NCBI RefSeq assembly: GCF_019334725.1
Contig: NZ_CP079818.1
Coordinates: forward strand, 124,001-188,000
Reading direction: 5' to 3'
From: Neisseria perflava
GTDB taxonomy: Bacteria; Pseudomonadota; Gammaproteobacteria; Burkholderiales; Neisseriaceae
Length of the DNA stretch: 64,000 bases
Under the pieces are notes generated by a model. It was not told where the DNA came from, did not search any database, and saw nothing but the letters and a program-made list of their open reading frames with translations. Shown here one piece after another: positions 37,478-45,890 of the stretch. Position 1 is the first letter of the stretch; every line of letters begins with the position of its first letter. The position numbers and the translations under genes were made by a program.

Positions 37478-37681
37478 TTAATCTTCTTTTGTATAAAAAC
37501 TGAAAATTAAAAATTCTCCGCCGATTTCTTCAATCGCCGAATTGAAAGCATCTTCATAACTTTCATATTGCCCGGCAGATTTAATGTTAGGCGTGAAACC
37601 AATATCGCCGAATGGATCGGGATAGATGAATTCATGATTTTCGAGTTCTTGAACAATAAATTTTTGCTGATACTTACTCAT
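37478..37681 (-). CDS. hypothetical phage protein
   Basis: 67 aa, acidic, unrecognised. It contains QYESYEDAFNSAIEEIGGEF. It lies between the ssDNA-binding protein and major coat genes, tightly spaced (13 bp) after the former. Confidence 0.65.
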   Translation of the reverse strand: MSKYQQKFIVQELENHEFIYPDPFGDIGFTPNIKSAGQYESYEDAFNSAIEEIGGEFLIFSFYTKED

Positions 37682-37694
37682 GATTCAGCCTTTC

Positions 37695-38006
37695 TTAGGC
37701 TTTGGGCGTTGCGCCTTTAACTTGGAAATCAAGCAATTTAGGAACAAGGCCTTTACCTGTTGATTCCATTGCTACGGTTACATCAACCGCGCATGGGAAT
37801 TTAAGATTTTTCAGCTTGTCGAAATTATGGCTATCGCCAAATTTCATGCTTGCTGCGGTAAAACCCACAGCATTGCCGTTTGACGGCATGGGGCTGGCTA
37901 CCAAAACTGTGCAAGAATCGATTTTGTTACCGTCGATTTCGCCTTTAAATTGTTTTGCACCCAAAAGAGTTGCTGAATACGTGGTTACTTGGCTTTGCTC
38001 AAACAT
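37695..38006 (-). CDS. phage single-stranded DNA-binding protein candidate (pV-like)
   Basis: 103 aa. Beta-rich sequence of OB-fold size, positioned directly after the replication gene as in filamentous phages. The identification rests on position and size more than on motif. It starts at 38006 with AAAGGAAA upstream. Confidence 0.7.
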   Translation of the reverse strand: MFEQSQVTTYSATLLGAKQFKGEIDGNKIDSCTVLVASPMPSNGNAVGFTAASMKFGDSHNFDKLKNLKFPCAVDVTVAMESTGKGLVPKLLDFQVKGATPKA

Positions 38007-38018
38007 TTTGAATTTCCT

Positions 38019-39377
38019 TTACTTGTTTAAAAAATTTGAAATAATTTTCTCTTCGAGTTCAATGTCTCGAATGTGTTGTTTTTCCCTGTCTTGTGGGAAT
38101 GCGGTTTCTTTCTCATCAAGCAAATCATCAAGTAATGTTTGCATGTTCAAATCATCAATTGCTTTTTGCTCTTCGTGTATATACTGAATCTTTTGTGTCT
38201 GATCTCTACAGTCGTATTGTTCAGGTTGTAAACCTTTGGGATAACCTTCAATGCCTTTTACAAGTTCATCGACAATTTTTGTATCATCCCAGCCTATATC
38301 GCGGAGGAAATTAACCATCTTTCCAACCTGATTACGCGCATGGAACAGTTTATGATCGAAAGATAGATTTACTGTTTCTGTCTTGGCATCCATCCGCTTG
38401 GATTCTGTTTTGAATATCGCCGTACATATCGGATAAGCACCACCAAGATACGAACCGGGATAAATCAAAACATCTAAGGGTATTTCTATATCGCCTGCCC
38501 GAAATTCAGTTTCAAACCTGACCCATGGACTGTTGACATCGCCGAATTGTTTTCCTTTCTCATAAACACGGGTAAATTTGGAATTTCCGCGTTTGCCTAC
38601 ATAAAAGGTTTTGCCGCTACCATCATCATTACGCCATGCAGTACCGCGGCATTCGCTTTTTGGCCTCATGTTATGAACGTCAAAATGACCGTTATCATGA
38701 TCAAGTAATGCCTGATCGGGTGTGTATTCGCCGTTAAAGAAATCATGGGCGACGTCAACACGGGTAATTTTTGGACGTATGCACTTACTTAAAAACTCAT
38801 ACAGTCGGTTTTCCCAACCGGGTATAGCAGCCTGACAACCTGTACCATTCAATTCAACCAGCATTGTTTCTCGCTGACCGCCATAATGAACCTTGCCATA
38901 TTCGACGTTATCCGGGCCAAGTTGGTAACAGCTTTTATAGAAAAACTTTCCTTTGAACGGTAGTTTTTGGGTAATGCCAAAACCTAAAATTTCTTCTAAC
39001 AGCTCGCTATACTTCACAACAAATTCTGTATCTGAAACCAATCCTTTACCTGTTACTTTGGGCAAACTGTCTTCGTGAATCGTTAAAGTGATTTGGTCAA
39101 TAAATGCGCCGTCATCCCTTCCACGTCTTAACGGTATTTCGATGAATTTGCCTTTTCCATCCGATACAAAATGGCTGAAATATTCAAACTCAAAGTCTTG
39201 GTTATCCGATTTTTCCGCACCCTTCGGATTAGGGGTTTTATTTTGCTCCCCCCCTATTAGCCTAGGGGGGCAGCCTTCGGCGGTTGGCGCAGGATTGCCG
39301 TCCGCTAAAGCGGCCGCCATATCTGCGCCTACCGCCACGGCTTTATCTTCCCAAGATTTCACGGCTACATTCCTCAT
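38019..39377 (-). CDS. phage rolling-circle replication initiation protein
   Basis: 452 aa. RVDVAHDFFNGEYTPDQA and FYVGKRGNSKFTRVYEKGKQ followed by WVRFETEFR are the signature of the Rep_trans/replication initiation factor family (RstA-like). It starts replication by nicking phage DNA. The first 50 residues are variable and Ala/Pro-rich. It overlaps the upstream small gene by 35 bp. Confidence 0.88.
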   Translation of the reverse strand: MRNVAVKSWEDKAVAVGADMAAALADGNPAPTAEGCPPRLIGGEQNKTPNPKGAEKSDNQDFEFEYFSHFVSDGKGKFIEIPLRRGRDDGAFIDQITLTIHEDSLPKVTGKGLVSDTEFVVKYSELLEEILGFGITQKLPFKGKFFYKSCYQLGPDNVEYGKVHYGGQRETMLVELNGTGCQAAIPGWENRLYEFLSKCIRPKITRVDVAHDFFNGEYTPDQALLDHDNGHFDVHNMRPKSECRGTAWRNDDGSGKTFYVGKRGNSKFTRVYEKGKQFGDVNSPWVRFETEFRAGDIEIPLDVLIYPGSYLGGAYPICTAIFKTESKRMDAKTETVNLSFDHKLFHARNQVGKMVNFLRDIGWDDTKIVDELVKGIEGYPKGLQPEQYDCRDQTQKIQYIHEEQKAIDDLNMQTLLDDLLDEKETAFPQDREKQHIRDIELEEKIISNFLNK

Positions 39378-39573
39378 TCATCAATTCCCTTACTAAAAGT
39401 CTTCCGCATTCATTTGCAGCGTTTTCAGCTTTGTTTTTTAAAGCTGGATAAGAAATAGGAAAGCAAAGGGTTTTGACACATTGAGATTCATCATCTATAT
39501 CCTTGAATACCTTGAGGATATACGCCTTTGGAAAAGATACTGGTTCTGGATTTACGGTGTAGAAAATAAGCAT
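39343..39573 (-). CDS. small phage gene upstream of the initiator
   Basis: 76 aa, unrecognised, with C-terminal NAANECGRLLVRELMNEE. Its AAGGGG ribosome site, 7 nt before ATG 39573, lies in the 3' arm of the hairpin at 39578-39610, so translation may be controlled by that structure. Confidence 0.6.
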   Translation of the reverse strand: MLIFYTVNPEPVSFPKAYILKVFKDIDDESQCVKTLCFPISYPALKNKAENAANECGRLLVRELMNEECSREILGR

Positions 39574-39577
39574 GATT

Positions 39578-39610
39578 AAAGCCCCTTCACTGGCTTAGTT
39601 AAGGGGCTTT
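39578..39610 (-). promoter_or_regulatory. hairpin sequestering a ribosome site at the prophage edge
   Basis: AAAGCCCCTT (39578-39587) pairs with AAGGGGCTTT (39601-39610). The minus-strand product places the Shine-Dalgarno AAGGGG in the stem just before ATG 39573. It could also act as a terminator. Confidence 0.55.
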
Positions 39611-39652
39611 ACAAGAATTAAGAATATGCGCCCCTGATGGAACGCAATATAT

Positions 39653-39680
39653 AAGGCCGTCTGAATGTTCAGACGGCCTT
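39653..39680. terminator. uptake-sequence terminator between prophage and lipoprotein gene
   Basis: AGGCCGTCTGAA and TTCAGACGGCCT inverted around a 3-nt loop, then TTTTTATTTTT on the plus strand; it lies 24 bp beyond the lipoprotein stop. Confidence 0.75.
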
Positions 39681-39703
39681 TTTATTTTTAACCGAATAAA
39701 GGA

Positions 39704-39916
39704 TTAGTAGCGGGTATGAACCTGACTGCCGATAACGCCACCCAAAGCCGCGCCACCCAAGGTAGAACCGGTATCGCCACCAATCAAGTTACCTGCCACG
39801 CCACCCAATACCGCACCAGCAGCAGTGTTGCGTTGGGTTTGGGTCATATTGGCACATGCACCCAAAGAAGCGGCCAGCATGATCAAGGTCACAGTTTTTG
39901 CAAAAGTTTTCTTCAT
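39704..39916 (-). CDS. glycine-zipper (OsmB-like) lipoprotein
   Basis: 70 aa with start at ATG 39916 (MKKTFAKT), preceded by GGAG. Lipobox LAASLGAC, then a glycine-zipper region AAGAVLGGVAGNLIGGDTGS typical of outer-membrane OsmB/17-kDa antigen proteins. It is transcribed alone. Confidence 0.85.
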   Translation of the reverse strand: MKKTFAKTVTLIMLAASLGACANMTQTQRNTAAGAVLGGVAGNLIGGDTGSTLGGAALGGVIGSQVHTRY

Positions 39917-40170
39917 GGTTTGATTCTCCATCAGGGGTTAAGCTGTATATGGAGCAGTATGGCACAACCTTTCATTAATATATTTTCTGATAAGTAAAGA
40001 CAGATTAAACTAAGATAACGCCCTTGATGAACGGTTAACTTCAAAAACAAACGGAAATTCCAATAGAATATTTATAAAATTTAATATATTTGGCATAAAA
40101 TTGCGCATACATCAACCGCATTCGGTAGTGATACAATGACGACTTGTCTGAATTACCGGAAACACCCGTC

Positions 40171-40620
40171 ATGAGTATCTACGCACTGGCACACATCATC
40201 CACGTTTATTGCGCGATTGCCTTTGTCGGCGGCGTATTTTTCGAAATGCTGGTTCTCTCCGTTTTGCACACCGGCCGCGTTTCGCGCGAATCGCGCCGCG
40301 AAGTCGAACGTGCCATGTCCTATCGTGCCGTCCGCGTAATGCCGCCTGTCGTCATTACCTTGTTCATCAGCGGCATCGTGATGGTGTACAACCGCTACCT
40401 GCCGATACTTCACCACCCATTTGACAGCTCTTTCGGCATCATGCTGAGCATCAAAATCCTGTTGGCAATAAGCGTTTTGGTACATTTTGCCATCGCCGTC
40501 GTCAAAATGGCACGGCACACCCTCACCGTCGGCTGGTCGAAATACATACACGCCGTCGTATTCAGCCATATGCTGTTTATCGTCTTTTTTGCCAAGGCGA
40601 TGTTCTACCTGTCTTGGTAA
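40171..40620 (+). CDS. CopD-like membrane protein
   Basis: 149 aa with start at ATG 40171 (MSIYALAHIIHVY). Four membrane helices with histidines at the helix ends (HIIH, HFAIAV, SHMLF), as in the CopD/DUF2269-type family. Function unknown; copper or heme is possible. It is followed by the TerC gene after 33 bp and is probably cotranscribed. Confidence 0.7.
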   Translation: MSIYALAHIIHVYCAIAFVGGVFFEMLVLSVLHTGRVSRESRREVERAMSYRAVRVMPPVVITLFISGIVMVYNRYLPILHHPFDSSFGIMLSIKILLAISVLVHFAIAVVKMARHTLTVGWSKYIHAVVFSHMLFIVFFAKAMFYLSW

Positions 40621-40653
40621 ACCTTACCCATACCCCACACACAAGGATTGTTT

Positions 40654-41628
40654 ATGACCCAATACCCGTCCGTCGGCTCGCCGATGTTTTACGGCATCTT
40701 CTTTATTGCCGTCTCAATCATGATCGCCATCGATATGGTATCGCTGAAAAAAAACGGCGCCCACAAAGTCAGCATAAAAGAAGCCCTCGCCTGGAGCGGC
40801 ATTTGGGTGGCCGTATCCTGCACGTTTGCAGGCTGGCTCTATTTTGAACTGGCGGGCAACCCGACTTACGGGGCCGTTGTCGCCAAAGAAAAAGTCCTCG
40901 AATTCTTCACCGGCTATGTACTCGAAAAATCCCTTGCCGTCGATAACATCTTCGTTTTCCTGATGATTTTCGGCTACTTCAAAGTAGAACCCAAATTCCA
41001 ACACCGCGTCTTACTCTATGGCGTATTCGGCGCCATCGTCCTGCGCGCCATCATGATCTTCATCGGCGCAGCCTTGGTACAACAATTTGAATGGATTTTG
41101 TACCTCTTCGGCGCATTCCTCTTATACACCGGCATTCACATGATGAAGCCCGAAGCCGAAGTTGAGGAAGACCTTTCCCAAAACAAGATCCTAACCCTGC
41201 TCAAAAAAGTCATCCCGACCAGCCAACAGTTTGACGGTGAAAAATTCTTTACCATCGAGAACGGCAAACGTATCGCTACGCCGCTTTTGCTGGTATTGAT
41301 TATGATCGAATTGAGCGACATCATCTTCGCCGTGGACAGCATCCCTGCTATTTTCGCCGTAACCACTGACCCTTTCATCGTCCTCACTTCCAACATTTTT
41401 GCCATTTTGGGCCTGCGTGCCATGTACTTCTTACTGGCAGACTTTGCCGAACGCTTTATTTTCCTCAAATACGGCTTGGCTTTCGTGTTGAGCTTTATCG
41501 GTATCAAGATGCTGATTATGCACTGGGTACATATCCCGATTTCCATTTCCCTGTCCGTCGTCTTCGGCGCACTGGGCGCGTCCATCCTGACTTCTTTGGT
41601 GTACACGCGTCAGCAAGAGAAAAAATAA
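40654..41628 (+). CDS. TerC/Alx-family membrane protein
   Basis: 324 aa with start at ATG 40654 (MTQYPSVGS), 8 nt after AAGGA. About nine helices; motifs EKSLAVDNIFVFLMIF and ELSDIIFAVDSIPAIFAVT carry the paired acidic residues of TerC/Alx proteins, which handle manganese or tellurite in other bacteria. The gene ends at a bidirectional DUS terminator. Confidence 0.92.
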   Translation: MTQYPSVGSPMFYGIFFIAVSIMIAIDMVSLKKNGAHKVSIKEALAWSGIWVAVSCTFAGWLYFELAGNPTYGAVVAKEKVLEFFTGYVLEKSLAVDNIFVFLMIFGYFKVEPKFQHRVLLYGVFGAIVLRAIMIFIGAALVQQFEWILYLFGAFLLYTGIHMMKPEAEVEEDLSQNKILTLLKKVIPTSQQFDGEKFFTIENGKRIATPLLLVLIMIELSDIIFAVDSIPAIFAVTTDPFIVLTSNIFAILGLRAMYFLLADFAERFIFLKYGLAFVLSFIGIKMLIMHWVHIPISISLSVVFGALGASILTSLVYTRQQEKK

Positions 41629-41640
41629 TCTGCCGATATA

Positions 41641-41673
41641 AAAAGGCCGTCTGAACATTTCAGACGGCCTTTT
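41641..41673. terminator. bidirectional uptake-sequence terminator
   Basis: AAAAGGCCGTCTGAA / TTTCAGACGGCCTTTT inverted with a short loop between two convergent genes (TerC and the Ag473-like lipoprotein). Confidence 0.85.
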
Positions 41674-41691
41674 CAAATATCAAACACCAGC

Positions 41692-42090
41692 TTATTTAGC
41701 AGCGTCTTTCAATTTGTCGGCAGCTTCTTGAGTCGCATCGGCTGCTTTACCCATAGCGTCTTTAGCTGCGTCTTTGGCAGCATCCTTAGCATCAGAAACA
41801 GCTTCTTTAGCTTCTTCAACCGCTTTACCGGCAGCATCTTTAGCGTCAGAAACTGCTTTATCCGCAGTTGCTTTAGCATCTGCAGCAGCGTCTTTAACAT
41901 CAGAAACAGCTTGCTCAGCCGCACCTTTGGCTTCAGAAGCAGCAGCATCAACAGCAGAAGCTGCATTTTCAGCAGCAGCGTTTACATCGGAAGCAACAGC
42001 AGAAGCCGCCTCTTGGGTTTCTTTTTTCGCTTCTTGTGTACACGCCGCCAAGCCGGCTACCATCATTGCAGCAATCAATAATTTTTTCAT
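41692..42090 (-). CDS. Ala-rich lipoprotein, Ag473-like
   Basis: 132 aa with start at ATG 42090 (MKKLLIAAMM). Lipobox AGLAAC, then a long helical region of degenerate 11-residue-type repeats rich in Ala, Asp and Lys (VSDAKDAAGKAVEEAKEAVS), ending ADATQEAADKLKDAAK. It closely resembles the meningococcal surface lipoprotein Ag473 as I remember it. Outer-membrane anchored. Confidence 0.8.
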   Translation of the reverse strand: MKKLLIAAMMVAGLAACTQEAKKETQEAASAVASDVNAAAENAASAVDAAASEAKGAAEQAVSDVKDAAADAKATADKAVSDAKDAAGKAVEEAKEAVSDAKDAAKDAAKDAMGKAADATQEAADKLKDAAK

Positions 42091-42231
42091 GTTGTATATC
42101 CTTTGGTCTAAAAAATATCCGTCAAAACTGACAGACCCAAAAATCATAACATAATAAATGCTCAAAAAAGGAAGAATTAACGCCAAATAACAGCCAATTT
42201 ACGTTTTTTGAAAAAAATTTCAAAAAAATAG

Positions 42232-42260
42232 TTGACGAAAAGAAACAAGTTCCCTATAAT
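42232..42260 (+). promoter_or_regulatory. tRNA-Lys promoter
   Basis: -35 TTGACG (42232-42237) and -10 TATAAT (42255-42260) with 17-bp spacing, 12 bp before the tRNA. Confidence 0.85.
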
Positions 42261-42272
42261 GCACAGCTTATC

Positions 42273-42348
42273 GGGTCGTTAGCTCAGTCGGTAGAGCAGC
42301 GGACTTTTAATCCGTTGGTCGAGCGTTCGAATCGCTCACGACCCACCA
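42273..42348 (+). tRNA. tRNA-Lys (anticodon TTT)
   Basis: 76 nt with encoded CCA. Acceptor GGGTCGT pairs with ACGACCC; anticodon loop CTTTTAA; T-loop GTTCGAATC. The integrase gene of an integrated element begins just beyond, so the 3' end of this tRNA is the likely attachment site. Confidence 0.97.
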
Positions 42349-42356
42349 CTTTTCCT

Positions 42357-42384
42357 AAGCCTAAACAATTGTTTAGGCTTTTTT
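42357..42384 (+). terminator. tRNA-Lys terminator
   Basis: AAGCCTAAAC-AATT-GTTTAGGCTT followed by TTTTC. Confidence 0.85.
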
Positions 42385-42385
42385 C

Positions 42386-43414
42386 TTAGCCACCGCCTAT
42401 ATTGGGGTGTGCCTGTTTTGTGTCGAAACCAAGACCGACACTGTCTAATATAGCCGCGTGTCCGTGCAAATGTTCGGGGGCTAGATGGGCATACTTCTGA
42501 ACCATCCCGACATTTTCCCAACCACCCATTTCCTGCAAAGCGGCGAGCGGAACTCCGGCTTGTACCAACCAACTTGCCCATGTATGCCTCAGATCGTGCC
42601 ATCTGAAATCAACAATGCCTGCCTGAGACAATGCGTTTTTCCAAATACGCGAGCTGATGCTTTTCACGGGTTTACCGTTTGGTAGAGTAAAAACAAAAGA
42701 TGGATGTTTGCCCATCCGTTTTTCCAATATACCGAGTGCCGTCTGATTCAGTGCAACGCCGATAGCGCGTCCTGCTTTGGCTTCGTCGGCCTCAATCCAT
42801 GCCGTCTTGCGGCTTAGATTGATCTGCGACCACTTCAGCCCCAGTACATTGCGTTGCCGCAAGCCTGTCGCCAAGCTGAACACTGCCATATCAGCTAAAT
42901 ACTCCGGCAGGGCATCAATCAGCTTTTGGGCTTCTTCATGCTTCAGCCAACGGATACGGCGTTTGGCTTCACGATACAGTTTCAACTTAGGCACATTGTC
43001 CAGCCAGCCCCATTCTTTTTCCGCCTTATTCAAAATCGATCGGATTAAGGCAAGATAGCGATTTTTGGTACTATCCGAACAAGTCATGCGGTTAATAGTC
43101 TGCATGATGAAATCACGGCTCATATGGTGCAAGAAGATACCTCTGAAATGAACTAAACAGCGCAAACGGCTTATATCATCCCTGATGCTTTTCTTGTCCC
43201 CCATCTCTTCAATCCACCGAACTGCCGCTTCATCCCACAGTCGTTTCGGTTTTTCGTTGAAATTTTCCTGCTGCCACAATTCATGTTTCAGTTTGTCATG
43301 CAGCCTTTGGGCTTCATTTTTGTCTTTGGTGCGAGAAGATTGTCTAATTCTTTGACCGCTTTGCGTTGTGATGTCAATGTAATAGACGCCATTTTCGCGT
43401 TTATAGATCGGCAT
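42386..43414 (-). CDS. int: tyrosine recombinase / integrase
   Basis: 342 aa. N-terminal DNA-binding segment MPIYKRENGVYYIDITT; catalytic Arg in ATGLRQRNVLGLKW, HDLRHTWASW (His-x-x-Arg), and Tyr in VQKYAHLAPEHL. It would insert the element at the adjacent tRNA-Lys. Start ATG 43414 is preceded by AGGAG at 12 nt, and lies 127 bp inside the excisionase gene in another frame. Confidence 0.93.
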   Translation of the reverse strand: MPIYKRENGVYYIDITTQSGQRIRQSSRTKDKNEAQRLHDKLKHELWQQENFNEKPKRLWDEAAVRWIEEMGDKKSIRDDISRLRCLVHFRGIFLHHMSRDFIMQTINRMTCSDSTKNRYLALIRSILNKAEKEWGWLDNVPKLKLYREAKRRIRWLKHEEAQKLIDALPEYLADMAVFSLATGLRQRNVLGLKWSQINLSRKTAWIEADEAKAGRAIGVALNQTALGILEKRMGKHPSFVFTLPNGKPVKSISSRIWKNALSQAGIVDFRWHDLRHTWASWLVQAGVPLAALQEMGGWENVGMVQKYAHLAPEHLHGHAAILDSVGLGFDTKQAHPNIGGG

Positions 43415-43617
43415 TTTTGTTCACTCCTACTTTCGAGTGAAGCCAGCATTCGCGCATTTTCCAGTTCGTTTATAAATGCGTCAAGTGCGGGCTGCGTGAT
43501 ACAGTATTTCCGTCCGGGCATGGAGGCTGCCAAACGGCCGGAGCGGATATGTTCCCGTATAGTTTCGGGATGGCATTTGCAGTATTGAGCCGCTTCTTTC
43601 ACGTCATATGTCTTCAT
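43288..43617 (-). CDS. excisionase / MerR-type helix-turn-helix protein
   Basis: 109 aa. N-terminal TYDVKEAAQYCKCHPETIRE followed by HIRSGRL is the HTH_17/excisionase domain; the C-terminal 50 residues overlap the start of int. It probably directs excision of the element. Confidence 0.8.
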   Translation of the reverse strand: MKTYDVKEAAQYCKCHPETIREHIRSGRLAASMPGRKYCITQPALDAFINELENARMLASLESRSEQKCRSINAKMASITLTSQRKAVKELDNLLAPKTKMKPKGCMTN

Positions 43618-43620
43618 GGA

Positions 43621-43875
43621 TTACCTCGATATTTCATAAACCGTGTAGGGCGCGTTTTCCTGTAGTAGCGACAGCCGTCTAACTGCCGCATATCGCTTGA
43701 TACGGGATTCCAACACTAAAAAGTTGTTTCGGTCGATATAAAACAGCAGGCAGAGATAACCCTGCCTGTCTGCTTCGAGTGGAACGAGACGGAAGTGAGG
43801 AAACTGTTCATCCTTTGGATTAAACAGGGCGCTTACTTTTACGGTAACAACTTCTACACTCTTCTCTATCAGCAT
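43621..43875 (-). CDS. hypothetical protein of the element
   Basis: 84 aa with start at ATG 43875 (MLIEKSVEVV), preceded by AGGGAA; a longer frame to 43941 overlaps TraM and is not used. Unrecognised. It stops 3 bp before the excisionase start, in the traL-traM-x-xis-int run. Confidence 0.65.
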   Translation of the reverse strand: MLIEKSVEVVTVKVSALFNPKDEQFPHFRLVPLEADRQGYLCLLFYIDRNNFLVLESRIKRYAAVRRLSLLQENAPYTVYEISR

Positions 43876-43883
43876 AAAGTTCC

Positions 43884-44318
43884 CTAAACAAATTTCAGAA
43901 CAAGTATGGAACAGAAGAAAATCAGTGCCGCAACTAACCATGACCGGTTTATCTTCGTTGTTACTTCGTCAAGGTATCCCTTCATTTGTTTGTCAATTTT
44001 GGCTTGGATTGAGGCGTACAACTTGCCTTCACTTTCAGCTAGCTCTTTACCATACCCTGCTAGAAGATCTGCCATAATCTGTTCACGATAAGTCTTCAAA
44101 TCTTCAGCAATTTGAACTGCCGTTTTCAACGGTTCTTCGATTTCTGAAGTAATTCCGTCAAAATCCTCACAAGTACGGTTACGTTGTTCTTCAAACAAGG
44201 CTTTCAACCGGCTTTCCTGTACCAACAGAATAGCAATAACCGGGTCGTCTGCTGTAAGTTTGATACCTGAAACCCGGAACACGTCGGCAATAATGGCATC
44301 TACTTCTGCTTTTCCCAT
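43884..44318 (-). CDS. traM: TraM-like conjugal transfer protein
   Basis: 144 aa. The N-terminus VFRVSGIKLTADDPVIAILL resembles IncP TraM; a central coiled-coil-like region (AIQIAEDL... to KIDKQMKGYL) and a C-terminal membrane helix (WLVAALIFFCSILVLKFV) follow. It starts 1 bp after the traL stop, as in IncP plasmids. Confidence 0.75.
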   Translation of the reverse strand: MGKAEVDAIIADVFRVSGIKLTADDPVIAILLVQESRLKALFEEQRNRTCEDFDGITSEIEEPLKTAVQIAEDLKTYREQIMADLLAGYGKELAESEGKLYASIQAKIDKQMKGYLDEVTTKINRSWLVAALIFFCSILVLKFV

Positions 44319-44319
44319 A

Positions 44320-45078
44320 TCATGCCTCTGATTTTTCCGGTTGGCGTTGAGTAGCCAAAAACTCTATTTGATCCAGTTGTTCATACAACTCACGCTGTAC
44401 CGTACGCAGACGTTGGCGAGGCATCAAGCCAAATTCACCTGAAGTTTGTGCTTCAGTTAAAGTCAGGTTTTTGGTTGTCATTTCCTTTATATCTGCACCA
44501 AACGTATCAGGGTTGCGATGTGAAATATGTACCACGCCGATAATACGATCCTTGTATTGCTTATAAACACCAAATTCTTCAAACGGTTTATCTTTAGTTA
44601 CCACACCTTGAAAGTCGTTAAGCCAAATAACCACTTCAGCCTGTAAAGCATTTAACGTTTGCACCAAACCTGTAATACAGTCATCAAGAGCCTGTCCACC
44701 TACAAGTGGTACATGAATAATCATGCGGATACCGTTTTCGGCCAAGAAGGATGGTACTTCGTTTTCTGCCATATAAGACATCAATGGCACAAAAGTAGCA
44801 GCCCCGTTGTCAATGACAGCAATACCTTCCTCGTTTACCAGCTTCTCAATCAATCCATCAAAATAGCGGGAATCAATATTATTACTGTCATTTAAAATAT
44901 CGATTACTTCAGGATTTAACGCCGAGAAACGGCTAAAAGAAGGATTTACGGGATCAGTATCAAAGCAATGCAGTTGCTCTCCACTGGCTTTTGCTTTGAG
45001 GTAGTCACCTAAAAAACTTGCAATCGTTGATTTACCAACGCCGCCTTTACCTTGTGCAATAAAATGGACTTCTTTCAT
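44320..45078 (-). CDS. traL: TraL-like ATPase of a conjugation module
   Basis: 252 aa with start at ATG 45078 (MKEVHFIAQGKGGVGKST). ParA/MinD-type P-loop with GKGGVGKS near residue 10, then CFDTDPVNPSFSRF and AVIDNGAATF. This matches plasmid TraL proteins found in the tra regions of IncP-like plasmids. Its usual partners (relaxase TraI, TraJ, TraK) are absent here. Confidence 0.85.
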   Translation of the reverse strand: MKEVHFIAQGKGGVGKSTIASFLGDYLKAKASGEQLHCFDTDPVNPSFSRFSALNPEVIDILNDSNNIDSRYFDGLIEKLVNEEGIAVIDNGAATFVPLMSYMAENEVPSFLAENGIRMIIHVPLVGGQALDDCITGLVQTLNALQAEVVIWLNDFQGVVTKDKPFEEFGVYKQYKDRIIGVVHISHRNPDTFGADIKEMTTKNLTLTEAQTSGEFGLMPRQRLRTVQRELYEQLDQIEFLATQRQPEKSEA

Positions 45079-45228
45079 GGCATAACCTTTCGTTTGTTCA
45101 AATGATTTTTTACAAAAAGAAACCTGCTCGTCCCTGAACAAGTTTGTGTTTGTAAAAAAAGCAGCCCTATATAGCAGGGCTGCCGAAGCTGCTAAACATT
45201 TATGCCTATGTAGAGCAGGAGTGAAGAT

Positions 45229-45780
45229 TTAACGAATATCTACCCAGCGACCACCATTCTTCTCTTCGCCGACATATCGTACTTTATCGCCCGCAGTCGT
45301 CCATCCGTGGTCGTAATAAGCCTTGCAGTATTCCGGTTTATCAGGTCTGACGTAAAACTTTTTAACCATCTGGCAATTTTCATCAGACGTATATTGTCGG
45401 CCAAAACGATATTTGTTTTTTTGTTCGCATACCTTCTCAAACCTTGAATAACGCATCATGCGGTTCAACTCTTGAGCATCACACCGGCCAGCTCCATTTG
45501 CAATTGCATCAACCAAACCCGACATTTCGGCACTTTCCGAACTACTCGGACACATTTTTAAAAAGTTACGACGCGCCTTGATCGTATTGCCCAATTTTTT
45601 GTGGCGAATCGAAAAATATCGTCTAATAGAAGACGCACATTCGCTTGGACGATCACCTGATGACAGACATAAAATTGCCTCACACGCCAAGCGCGTATCG
45701 CCTGTAAGCACATCGTCAGCATAAGTCGCCGGCGCTGCTCCCAGTAACGCCGCAATTAACAAACCCAAAGATTTTTTCAT
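45229..45780 (-). CDS. trbM: TrbM-like conjugal transfer protein
   Basis: 183 aa with start at ATG 45780 (MKKSLGLLIAALLGAAPATY, a signal peptide), preceded by AAAGGTG. The mature part begins DDVLTGDTRLACEAILCLSS, the TrbM signature, and has many cysteines (periplasmic). An isolated remnant of the mating-pair module. Confidence 0.82.
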   Translation of the reverse strand: MKKSLGLLIAALLGAAPATYADDVLTGDTRLACEAILCLSSGDRPSECASSIRRYFSIRHKKLGNTIKARRNFLKMCPSSSESAEMSGLVDAIANGAGRCDAQELNRMMRYSRFEKVCEQKNKYRFGRQYTSDENCQMVKKFYVRPDKPEYCKAYYDHGWTTAGDKVRYVGEEKNGGRWVDIR

Positions 45781-45861
45781 ACACACACCTTTTCCATATT
45801 GAAATAAAAGACGAAAAAAAGGATAATCTGCGTACCCCTACGAGATCATCCATCTAAACTT

Positions 45862-45889
45862 AAAGCCGCTTTTGAATGAAAGCGGCTTT
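45862..45889. terminator. hairpin terminator
   Basis: AAAGCCGCTTT (45862-45872) pairs with AAAGCGGCTTT (45879-45889), between the trbM start and the upstream 55-aa gene. Confidence 0.75.
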
Positions 45890-45890
45890 T

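Larger units (their letters stand above)
32231..39612 (-). mobile_element. filamentous prophage of the Nf/MDA type with linked recombinase
   Basis: A contiguous minus-strand set of genes: an initiator protein, ssDNA-binding-type protein, coat proteins, TspB (pIII-like), a DUF2523/pVI-like protein and Zot, followed by an IS110/Piv-type recombinase. This order is that of the neisserial filamentous phages such as the meningococcal MDA phage, which integrate through their own Piv-like transposase. Limits are approximate: between the oxyR terminator and the hairpin at 39578-39610. I found no flanking dRS3 or direct repeat at the ends. Confidence 0.85.
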
